In this document: piece after piece, positions 18,369 to 25,538 of the stretch
Layout: each line of letters starts with the position of its first letter
How positions within the stretch are numbered: position 1 is the stretch's first letter
Assembly: GCF_019793435.1 (NCBI RefSeq)
Contig: NZ_JAILYH010000005.1
Coordinates: 1-64,000, forward strand
DNA: 64,000 bases
Reading direction: 5' to 3'
From: Rhizobium redzepovicii
GTDB lineage: Bacteria; Pseudomonadota; Alphaproteobacteria; Rhizobiales; Rhizobiaceae
The notes under the pieces: generated by a model
The model's database searches: none
What the model was told of the DNA's origin: nothing
What the model saw: the letters and a program-made list of their open reading frames with translations, nothing else
Translations under genes and position numbers: made by a program

Positions 18369-19568
18369 ATGAAGATCACCGATCTCCGCTGTGCCGTCAT
18401 CGGCAAACACCCGATCGTCCGCATCGTCACGGACGAGGGCCTCTACGGCTTGGGCGAAGTCGAATTCACCAAGTCCTATCTGAAGCCCTGGGTGCTGCAT
18501 TTTCGCGACGCGCTGATCGGCGAGGACCCGACCGACGTCGAGCGAGTCATGCTGAAGATCCGCCAACGCGGCTCCTTCAAGCCCTATGGCGCGGCGGTGA
18601 GCGCGATTGAGCATGCGCTGTGGGATATTGCCGGCAAGGCCGCCGGTGTGCCCGTCTACAAACTGCTCGGCGGCAAGGTGCGGGACAAGGTGCGCGTCTA
18701 TAACGGCTCTGTTCGCCGGAAACGCACAGGCGACCGGCCGGAGGATTACGCCGCCGACGTCAAGTGGATGATGGAGCAGCCGCAGAACTTCTTCATGATC
18801 AAGCAAGGAATCTCGTTCCACTCCAACATGAAGGACACCATCGAAGATTTCCACTACGGCGTAACGCAGAAGAAGGCCGGCTATCACGGCGCCATGGATC
18901 AGGGCGTGATCAGCGAGCGCGGTTTCAATCACATGCTCGATTGCGTGATCGCCATGAAGGAAGTGCTCGGCGACAAAGTCAGCCTGGCGCTCGACTGCGG
19001 TCCCGGCTGGATGCTGCCCGACGCGATCAAATTCGCCCGCGCGGTCGAAAAGTACAATTTGATGTGGCTCGAGGACATGCTGACTGGCGACTACGTGCCG
19101 TGGGTCAATCCGCAGGCCTATCGGGAACTGACAACCTCCACCTCGACGCCCATCCACACTGGTGAGCAGATCTATCTGCGGCACAATTTCAAGGAACTGA
19201 TCGAGACGCAGGCGGTACGCGTCATCGGCCCCGATCCAGCCGATATTGGTGGCATTGCCGAGCTCAAATGGGTCGCCGAGCACGCCTATATGCACTCGAT
19301 CCTGATGGCACCGCACGGCACTGCCAACGGCCTGCTGGGCCTCGGCGCGCTGATCAATGTCTGCGCCACGTTGCCGGCAAATTACGTCGCGTTCGAGTAC
19401 CCGAGCGCCTCCGACCCCTGGTGGGAGGATCTGGTAATCGGATTGCCGCCGCAAATCGTGAAGGACAGCATGGTGGACCTCCTGGAAGCGCCGGGGCTGG
19501 GCCTCGACATCGACGCTGAAGGGGCCAGGAAATATCTGAGCGAAGAGGATGCGGGCTTTTTCGACTGA
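18369..19568 (+). CDS. Enolase-superfamily protein, fourth paralogue (LED type, 399 residues)
   Basis: This mandelate racemase/muconate lactonizing family protein lies 18 bases after the third paralogue and is most like it. Visible residues are Lys145 (MIKQG), Asp209 (ALDCGPG), Glu235 in WLEDM, Glu266 (TGEQI) and His316 (APHGTANG). The position after the metal Asp is Cys-Gly rather than the x-His of paralogues 1 and 2, which suggests different acid/base chemistry. A hairpin at 19624 probably ends the transcript. Retained metal ligands argue for activity; the substrate is unknown. Confidence 0.85.
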   Translation: MKITDLRCAVIGKHPIVRIVTDEGLYGLGEVEFTKSYLKPWVLHFRDALIGEDPTDVERVMLKIRQRGSFKPYGAAVSAIEHALWDIAGKAAGVPVYKLLGGKVRDKVRVYNGSVRRKRTGDRPEDYAADVKWMMEQPQNFFMIKQGISFHSNMKDTIEDFHYGVTQKKAGYHGAMDQGVISERGFNHMLDCVIAMKEVLGDKVSLALDCGPGWMLPDAIKFARAVEKYNLMWLEDMLTGDYVPWVNPQAYRELTTSTSTPIHTGEQIYLRHNFKELIETQAVRVIGPDPADIGGIAELKWVAEHAYMHSILMAPHGTANGLLGLGALINVCATLPANYVAFEYPSASDPWWEDLVIGLPPQIVKDSMVDLLEAPGLGLDIDAEGARKYLSEEDAGFFD

Positions 19569-19623
19569 ACCTCCCTGCGCCTGTCGCGGCCAGCTTGTCC
19601 GGCGGCAGGCAATAGAACCAAAA

Positions 19624-19653
19624 CAGCCGCCTGCCTCGCGGCAAGCGGCTGTA
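19624..19653 (+). terminator. Hairpin after the dehydratase operon
   Basis: ACAGCCGC (19624-19631) pairs with GCGGCTGT (19646-19653). Inside it GCC pairs with GGC around a TCGC loop, with a two-base mismatch on each side. It begins 56 bases past the stop of the last enolase-superfamily gene. No clean U-tract follows (ATGCTTTGTT), so termination strength is uncertain. Confidence 0.5.
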
Positions 19654-19674
19654 TGCTTTGTTACGATTATCTAA

Positions 19675-19772
19675 TGCATGTCGCCCGGAAGCAGCGGTTG
19701 CGGGATAACGACATGCATCAAAACAAAGAGCTAAAGCGCGTCGCATGAATCAAGTTTGATGCGACGCGCTTT
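19675..19772. repeat. Composite palindromic intergenic repeat (rhizobial type)
   Basis: Two palindromes lie side by side. In the first, TGCATGTCG (19675-19683) pairs with CGACATGCA (19709-19717). In the second, AAAGCGCGTCGCAT (19733-19746) pairs perfectly with ATGCGACGCGCTTT (19759-19772) around a 12-base loop. The arrangement and wording resemble palindromic elements I know to be frequent between Rhizobium genes. The second hairpin sits four bases past the lpd stop codon and probably also acts as its transcript end. Confidence 0.65.
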
Positions 19773-19776
19773 AAGA

Positions 19777-21183
19777 TTACATATGGATCGGCTTGAAGAA
19801 GGTCGCGAGTGCGGCTTCCTTCACCGCTTCCGACATCGTCGGATGCGCATGGCAGGTGCGGCCGAGATCTTCCGAAGAGCCGCCGAACTCCATCAGCACG
19901 GTGATCTCGTGGATCATCTCGCCGGCACCGAAGCCGACGATATGGCCGCCGAGCACCCGGTCGGTTTCCTTATCGGCGAGGATCTTGACGAAACCGTCGG
20001 TCGCCAGCATCGCGCGCGCACGGCCGTTCGCGGTGAACGGGAACTTGCCGACCTTATAGGCGATACCCGCCGCTTTCAGCTCTTCCTCGGTCTTGCCGAC
20101 CGAGGCGATCTCCGGCTGGGTGTAAACGACGCTCGGAATGACGTCATAATTGACGTGGCCATGCTGGCCGGCGAGGATTTCGGCCAGCGCCACGCCTTCG
20201 TCTTCCGCCTTGTGCGCCAGCATCGGGCCCTTGACCACGTCGCCGATCGCATAGATGCCGGCGACGTTGGTCTTGAAGTGGCCGTCGATCTCGACGCGGC
20301 CGCGATTGTCGAGCGCAACACCAGCCTCCTCAAGACCGAGCCCCGCCGTATAGGGCTTGCGGCCGGTGGCGATCAGCACGACTTCGGCATCGAGCGTCAC
20401 CTTGTCGCCGCCTTTGACCGGCTCGAACGTGACCTTGGCGCCCTTGTCACCCTTTTCGACGCCGGTGACCTTGGCGCCGAGGTGGAAATCGATGCCCTGC
20501 TTGGCGAGCATGCGCTGGAACTGCTTGGAGACTTCGCCGTCCATGCCGCCGAGGATGGTGTCGAGAAATTCGACGACCGTGACCTTGGCGCCGAGGCGCG
20601 ACCAGACCGAGCCGAGCTCGAGCCCGATGACGCCGCCGCCGACGACGATCAGCGTTTCCGGCACCTTCTCCAGCGCAATGCCGCCGGTGGAGGAGATGAT
20701 GGTCTTTTCATCGATCTCGACCTGCACGCCGGGGATGCCGGCGACGTCGGAGCCCGTGGCGATGACGATGTTCTTGCCTTCGATCTCCTGCATCGTGCCG
20801 TCTTCGGCGGTGATGGCGACCTTGCCGGCCGAGACGATCTTGCCGCTGCCCTGGAAAGCATCGATCTTGTTCTTCTTGAAGAGGAAGGCGACGCCGTCGA
20901 CATTCGACTTCACCGTGGCGTCCTTGTGAGCCATCATATTGCCGAGATTGAGCGTCGGCGCCGCAATGTCGATGCCGAGCGCGCTCATGCCGTGGCCGGC
21001 CTGATGGAACATTTCGGAGGCATGCAGCAGCGCCTTCGACGGAATGCAGCCGACGTTCAGGCAGGTGCCGCCATAGGTCGCGCGCTTTTCGACGACGGCG
21101 ACCTTGAGGCCGAGCTGGGCTGCCTTGACGGCGCAGACATAGCCGCCCGGGCCGGTTCCGATAATGATCACATCGTAAGACAT
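19777..21183 (-). CDS. lpd: Dihydrolipoyl dehydrogenase (E3)
   Basis: The 468-residue flavoprotein reoxidises dihydrolipoamide with NAD+ for the 2-oxoglutarate dehydrogenase complex encoded upstream. The FAD motif GTGPGG (9-14) and the redox disulfide Cys41/Cys46 (GGTCLNVGC) are visible. So are an NAD motif (VVGGGVIGLE) and the C-terminal dimerisation domain with HAHPTMSE supplying the catalytic His. The start MSYDVIIIG follows AAGGGAAAGAAGCA. Its place at the end of the mdh-suc block suggests it is the E3 of that complex rather than of pyruvate dehydrogenase. Confidence 0.95.
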   Translation of the reverse strand: MSYDVIIIGTGPGGYVCAVKAAQLGLKVAVVEKRATYGGTCLNVGCIPSKALLHASEMFHQAGHGMSALGIDIAAPTLNLGNMMAHKDATVKSNVDGVAFLFKKNKIDAFQGSGKIVSAGKVAITAEDGTMQEIEGKNIVIATGSDVAGIPGVQVEIDEKTIISSTGGIALEKVPETLIVVGGGVIGLELGSVWSRLGAKVTVVEFLDTILGGMDGEVSKQFQRMLAKQGIDFHLGAKVTGVEKGDKGAKVTFEPVKGGDKVTLDAEVVLIATGRKPYTAGLGLEEAGVALDNRGRVEIDGHFKTNVAGIYAIGDVVKGPMLAHKAEDEGVALAEILAGQHGHVNYDVIPSVVYTQPEIASVGKTEEELKAAGIAYKVGKFPFTANGRARAMLATDGFVKILADKETDRVLGGHIVGFGAGEMIHEITVLMEFGGSSEDLGRTCHAHPTMSEAVKEAALATFFKPIHM

Positions 21184-21209
21184 TGCTTCTTTCCCTTTGG
21201 ATTTTTCAA

Positions 21210-21848
21210 TTAGTCGGCCGCGCGCGACAGCGCGAGGCGGAAGCCGAAGCCGACGAGCGCCGCTCCGGTAACGCGGTTGAACCATTTGCCGCTGGCGATG
21301 AAGCGGTCACGGATCGCCTTGACCGTGAAGAAATAGGAGACACCGGCAAACCAGGCGACCAGCGCCGTCGCCATGCCGATGCCGTAGGAGAACTGGATCA
21401 GCGCCGGCGTGTCGTGATGCACCAGCGTCGAAAACAGCGACAGGAAGAACAGCACCGGCTTCGGGTTCAGTGCATTGGTGATGAAACCCATGCCGAGGCA
21501 TTTCAGCATCGAGACCGGCTTGCGGTCCTCGGCCGTCACTTCGATCTCCTGCACCTTGAAGCCCGGCTCGCGGAACGACTTGATGCCGAGATAGACCAGA
21601 TAGGCGACACCCGCCCATTTGATCATCGCAAACAGCATCAGCGATTTCGACACGATCAGGCCGAGGCCGAGGATGGTGTAGCTGATATGGAAGAGCAGCG
21701 AGAAGCCCATGCCGAGCCCGGTCATAACAGCGGCGCGGCGCCCATGCACGATGCTCTGGCGCAGGATGACGGCGAAATCGGCCCCCGGCACGACGATGAA
21801 GATCGAGAAAACCGCCATCAGGCCGAGAAATTCGAGAATATACTGCAT
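21210..21848 (-). CDS. LysE family amino-acid exporter
   Basis: The 212-residue protein has six predicted membrane helices and the family signature near the first one (VPGADFAVILRQS) plus ALNPKPVLFF in the middle. LysE/RhtB proteins export amino acids or derivatives; the substrate is not predictable. It lies 26 bases upstream of lpd and about 20 downstream of the SDR gene, all on the minus strand. Confidence 0.88.
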   Translation of the reverse strand: MQYILEFLGLMAVFSIFIVVPGADFAVILRQSIVHGRRAAVMTGLGMGFSLLFHISYTILGLGLIVSKSLMLFAMIKWAGVAYLVYLGIKSFREPGFKVQEIEVTAEDRKPVSMLKCLGMGFITNALNPKPVLFFLSLFSTLVHHDTPALIQFSYGIGMATALVAWFAGVSYFFTVKAIRDRFIASGKWFNRVTGAALVGFGFRLALSRAAD

Positions 21849-21868
21849 GCTGTTTTATGCCCTGTCTT

Positions 21869-22621
21869 CTAGCGGCCGCCGCTCACATTGAGGATCGCGC
21901 CGGTTATATAGGAAGCCGAAGGGGAAAGAAGATAGAGGATCGCATCCGCCACCTCCTCGGCCGTGCCGGCCCGCTGCATCGGGACCGACGGCGCCATCTC
22001 GCGCGCCCGGTCCGGCAGCCCGCCCGAAGCATGGAGGTCGGTTTCGATGATGCCGGGCCTGACCGCATTCACGCGAATGCCCTCGGCAGCGAGCTCGCGC
22101 GAAAGCCCGACGGTGAACGTGTCGATCGCCGCCTTCGAGGCGGCATAATCGACATATTGCGTCGCCGCGCCGAGGATCGCCGCCATCGACGAGACGTTGA
22201 CGATCGCCCCGCCCCGTCCGCCGTGCCGGCTCGACATCCGGCGTATGGCCGCTGCGGCGCAGAGCATCGAGCCGGTCACATTGACGCGCAGCATGCGCTC
22301 GATCCGCTCTGCCGACATCTCATCGATCCGCTGAGGATAGTCGACGATGCCGGCATTGTTGACGAGACCGTCCAGCCGGCCGAAATGGCCGTCGACCGCC
22401 GCAAACATCGCAGCGATATCCGCAGCCTTGCCGACATCGCCCTCGATCGCCACCGCCTCGCCGCCATTCTCGACGATCGACGCCACGACCACATCTGCGG
22501 CCTTGCGGTTGGACGCGTAATTCACCGCGACACGCCAGCCCTGGCGCGCAGCGAGACGGCAGACAGCGGCGCCAATGCCCCGGCTCCCACCGGTCACCAG
22601 AACAACAGGGGTATCGCTCAT
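21869..22621 (-). CDS. Short-chain dehydrogenase/reductase (SDR)
   Basis: The 250-residue Rossmann protein has the NAD(P) motif TGGSRGIG at 10-17, NNAG, a catalytic Ser in NVSSMA and the YAASK Tyr/Lys pair. The C-terminus SYITGAILNVSGG is typical of glucose/3-oxoacyl-type reductases. The ATG at 22621 behind AAGGAG is preferred over a GTG three codons earlier. Its start overlaps the stop of the preceding exported-protein gene by four bases. Substrate unknown. Confidence 0.88.
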   Translation of the reverse strand: MSDTPVVLVTGGSRGIGAAVCRLAARQGWRVAVNYASNRKAADVVVASIVENGGEAVAIEGDVGKAADIAAMFAAVDGHFGRLDGLVNNAGIVDYPQRIDEMSAERIERMLRVNVTGSMLCAAAAIRRMSSRHGGRGGAIVNVSSMAAILGAATQYVDYAASKAAIDTFTVGLSRELAAEGIRVNAVRPGIIETDLHASGGLPDRAREMAPSVPMQRAGTAEEVADAILYLLSPSASYITGAILNVSGGR

Positions 22622-23148
22622 GTCGCACACTCCTTGAATGTCAGCACATCCCAGGGCGCCACCGACGCCTTGCCCTCGCCCCAGGCGCTGGATTCCCGGA
22701 TGGCAGGGCCAAGGCCGGGCAGCACCAGCCTTTCGGCCGCCGCGGCCCCTTCCGGCTGCAGATTGTCCATCTCCCCCTTGGCATCCACGCCATAGACGGC
22801 GCCCTGCCAGACCGTGCAGGCATCGAGATCGGCGCCGGTCGCATCACCCTCGGGGCAATTGAACATCAGAATGCCGATGGCGCGCACCGGATCTTCGGAT
22901 GGCATGACATAGCCTTCCATCACGACCGGCGTCTTGAGGGCATGGACTTTGAACTGGTTGCTGGCGGCAGCCGAGGCGGAATTCAGCGGTGCAAAGCGCA
23001 ATTCATAGGCGCCATCGCGATCGACATAAACGGCCCGCTCCTGCTTGCATTCCGCCCCGAGCAAGGACACCGGAACGGCGCAAAACGCAGCGGCGGCGAC
23101 TGTAGCCACGCCTTTCCGCCTCGCCGTGATCCCGACACTCCCGCTCAT
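22618..23148 (-). CDS. Exported protein of unknown function
   Basis: The 176-residue product has a signal peptide (Arg-rich start, hydrophobic ATVAAAAFCAVPVSLLGA) and then a compact domain with cysteines at several positions (GAECKQE, MFNCPEG, LDACTVW, TFKECAT) suited to two disulfides in the periplasm. I do not recognise the family. It overlaps the genes on both sides by four bases, so it is translationally coupled to the DUF4241 protein and the SDR. Confidence 0.75.
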   Translation of the reverse strand: MSGSVGITARRKGVATVAAAAFCAVPVSLLGAECKQERAVYVDRDGAYELRFAPLNSASAAASNQFKVHALKTPVVMEGYVMPSEDPVRAIGILMFNCPEGDATGADLDACTVWQGAVYGVDAKGEMDNLQPEGAAAAERLVLPGLGPAIRESSAWGEGKASVAPWDVLTFKECAT

Positions 23149-23894
23149 TGCAGCTTCGGTTCCTTCCGCCCGTCGGCATTCTCGACCACGTTGAAATCCG
23201 TCAGCAGCACCAGCGCCCGGCCATCCCGGTCGAGCCCCCAGAAAACCGGATAGAAACCGTCGCCCCAGCCGCTCCAGAACACCGCGACACTGCCCTTCTT
23301 GCCGGTAATCGGCCGGTGCAACGCATAACGGCCCTTGTTGGCATCAAGGTCCGCAGCCAGCACATCGTCGTAATAATTGACATCGGCGTCAGGTTTTTGC
23401 GCCTGCGCCTGCGCTTCACGCTCTCCGATCAGCTCAAGCGTATCGGCATCCATGTAACAGCCGAGGCCGGCATCGACCGGGTAGCCGAAAATCTCGCCGT
23501 CCTTCAGCGTCGCGACGTCCTGGCCGGGCAGGACGGCAAGCTCCCAATGATCAAGCTTGCCCTCGGCAAACCGCATGCTGGCGGCAGCGATGCGCCCGAA
23601 GGCCTGGTAGAGCGTCACCGGATATTCGCCCGGCGCAACCGTTCTTGCGAGCGCCGGACGATCGGGCTGGGCGAGCGGATCGGCCGCGACGATGCGCCCG
23701 GAGGTCAGCTCGACATTGCCCATATGGATCACGCCTATCGACCGTCCGGAAAGTTCGGCGTCGCTGAGCGCCACCAGCTCGAAATTGCTGCTTGCCTTGC
23801 CGATATCCAAGCCGGCCGCCGCCGCGGAGACCGGGACATGCGCGGCGGCAGCGCAGAGAAGAAGGCGCGCCGCTCGCATGATCCGGTTCCGCAT
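23145..23894 (-). CDS. Exported DUF4241 domain protein
   Basis: The 249-residue protein starts with a signal peptide (MRNRIMRAARLLLCAAAAHVPVS) and ends in a block (SVAVFWSGWGDGFYPVFWGL, then LLTDF) that I recognise as typical of DUF4241. The middle contains VAPGEYPVTLYQAF, also seen in that family. Function is unknown. It lies 13 bases downstream of sucB, so it is likely cotranscribed with the TCA genes, and it overlaps the next gene by four bases. The longer frame upstream would run into sucB and was rejected. Confidence 0.8.
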   Translation of the reverse strand: MRNRIMRAARLLLCAAAAHVPVSAAAAGLDIGKASSNFELVALSDAELSGRSIGVIHMGNVELTSGRIVAADPLAQPDRPALARTVAPGEYPVTLYQAFGRIAAASMRFAEGKLDHWELAVLPGQDVATLKDGEIFGYPVDAGLGCYMDADTLELIGEREAQAQAQKPDADVNYYDDVLAADLDANKGRYALHRPITGKKGSVAVFWSGWGDGFYPVFWGLDRDGRALVLLTDFNVVENADGRKEPKLQ

Positions 23895-23907
23895 CGAAAG
23901 CGCTCCC

Positions 23908-25173
23908 TTAGAGATCGAGAACCAGACGTTCCGGATCTTCCAGGCTCTCCTTGACGCGCACGAGGAAGGTGACCGCTTCCTTGCCGTCAACGATGCGGTG
24001 ATCGTAGGACAGCGCCAGATACATCATCGGACGGATGACCACCTGGCCGCCGATCGCCACCGGCCGCTCCTGGATCTTGTGCATGCCGAGAATGCCGGAC
24101 TGCGGCGCGTTGAGGATCGGCGACGACATCAGCGAGCCGTAAACGCCGCCATTGGTAATGGTGAAGGTGCCGCCCTGCATGTCGGCCATCGAGAGCGAGC
24201 CGTCACGGGCTGCCTTGGCAAGACGGCCGAGTTCCTTCTCGACTTCGGCGATCGACATCTGGTCGGCATCGCGGATGACGGGAACGACGAGACCCTTGTC
24301 GGTGCCGACGGCCATGCCGACATGGCAGTAGTTCTTGTAGATGACGTCGGTGCCGTCGATCTCGGCATTAACCGCCGGCAGTTCCTTCAGCGCATGCGTG
24401 ACGGCCTTGGTGAAGAAGCCCATGAAGCCGAGCTTGACCCCGTGCTTCTTCTCGAAAATGTCCTTGTACTTGTTGCGCAGATCCATGACCGCCTTCATGT
24501 CCACCTCGTTATAGGTGGTGAGCATGGCGGCGGTGTTCTGCGCGTCCTTCAGGCGCTTGGCGATCGTCTGGCGCAGGCGCGTCATCTTCACGCGCTCTTC
24601 ACGCGAGGCATCCTCGACCGTCGACGGGCCGCGTGCAGCGGCAGGAGCGGCGGCGGGTGCTGCAGCCGGAGCGGAAATGCCCTTGGCGACGGCAGCGATA
24701 ACATCACCCTTCAGCACCTGGCCGCGCTTGCCGCTGCCGTCGACCTGATCGGCCGAAAGGTTGCTTTCGGCAAGCATCTTCGAAGCCGCCGGTGCCGGCG
24801 GCATGGTGGAGACGGAGGCGCTCGACGCCGATGCGGCAGCAGCGGCAACCGGCGCCGGCTGAGCGGGAGCAGCAGCGGCCGGCTGGGCAGGCGCGGCGGC
24901 CGGTGCAGCAGCAGCCGGTGCGGCCGCAGCGACCGCACCTTCGGCGATCTGGCCGAGCAGTGCGCCGAGGCCGACGGTCTCGCCGGCGGCGACAACGATT
25001 TCCGAAAGCGTGCCGGAAGCGGGTGCCGGAACTTCGATGGTCACCTTGTCGGTTTCAAGCTCGAGAATCGGCTCGTCGGCCTTGATGGCGTCGCCGACCT
25101 TCTTGAACCAGGTGCCGACGGTTGCCTCGCTGACGGATTCACCGAGAGTTGGAACGCGGATTTCTGTGGCCAT
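23908..25173 (-). CDS. sucB: Dihydrolipoamide succinyltransferase, E2 of 2-oxoglutarate dehydrogenase
   Basis: The 421-residue E2 core protein transfers succinyl groups to CoA. It has one lipoyl domain with the lipoylated Lys43 ([10 protein letters not shown]), an Ala/Pro-rich linker (about 80-125), a peripheral-subunit-binding domain (ASKMLAES through [10 protein letters not shown]) and the catalytic domain with YDHRIVDG (His392, Asp396). Length and a single lipoyl domain match SucB/OdhB. It follows sucA with a small YciI gene between. Confidence 0.96.
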   Translation of the reverse strand: MATEIRVPTLGESVSEATVGTWFKKVGDAIKADEPILELETDKVTIEVPAPASGTLSEIVVAAGETVGLGALLGQIAEGAVAAAAPAAAAPAAAPAQPAAAAPAQPAPVAAAAASASSASVSTMPPAPAASKMLAESNLSADQVDGSGKRGQVLKGDVIAAVAKGISAPAAAPAAAPAAARGPSTVEDASREERVKMTRLRQTIAKRLKDAQNTAAMLTTYNEVDMKAVMDLRNKYKDIFEKKHGVKLGFMGFFTKAVTHALKELPAVNAEIDGTDVIYKNYCHVGMAVGTDKGLVVPVIRDADQMSIAEVEKELGRLAKAARDGSLSMADMQGGTFTITNGGVYGSLMSSPILNAPQSGILGMHKIQERPVAIGGQVVIRPMMYLALSYDHRIVDGKEAVTFLVRVKESLEDPERLVLDL

Positions 25174-25213
25174 TGTTCAGATCCTGATTTCGTGTGTGTT
25201 CGTTTTAAGCGTT

Positions 25214-25522
25214 TCAGACGGCGGGCGGCCGCAAGATGATCGAGGGCATCGGCAGGATATCGAAACGGAAACCGAAACCGGAAGCAATGACCGGGTCGCC
25301 GTCGGCAAGAGCCTGCGCCGCCGCCTGATCCTCGACTTCGACGATTGCCATGCCGAAGGCGCCTTCACCCTCGAAGACGGGGCCGACGACGATCGCCGAT
25401 CCCGCAAGCGCGTGCCGGTGCCAGTATTCGACATGGCGCTTCATCGCCGCGATTTCCTCTCCGGTCCCGTCATGCGGGAAAGTGGGGCGCGGCGGCAGCA
25501 GTCTCAGAAAGAAATAAGCCAT
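25214..25522 (-). CDS. YciI-like small protein between sucA and sucB
   Basis: The 102-residue ferredoxin-like-fold protein belongs to the YciI family (MAYFFLRLLPPRPTF, an HxxxW helix, VVGPVFE and GFRFD segments). Its start follows AAGGGGGG. It sits 16 bases after sucA and 40 before sucB on the same strand. YciI proteins are small dimers of uncertain enzymatic role. Whether it acts on the complex or only shares the transcript is unknown. Confidence 0.78.
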   Translation of the reverse strand: MAYFFLRLLPPRPTFPHDGTGEEIAAMKRHVEYWHRHALAGSAIVVGPVFEGEGAFGMAIVEVEDQAAAQALADGDPVIASGFGFRFDILPMPSIILRPPAV

Positions 25523-25538
25523 TTGCGCCCCCCTTGTA

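Noticed and set aside
19756..21213. Long open frame antisense to lpd
   Set aside because: Asp/Gly/Ala-rich shadow typical of the complement of a GC-rich gene; lpd has all catalytic motifs.
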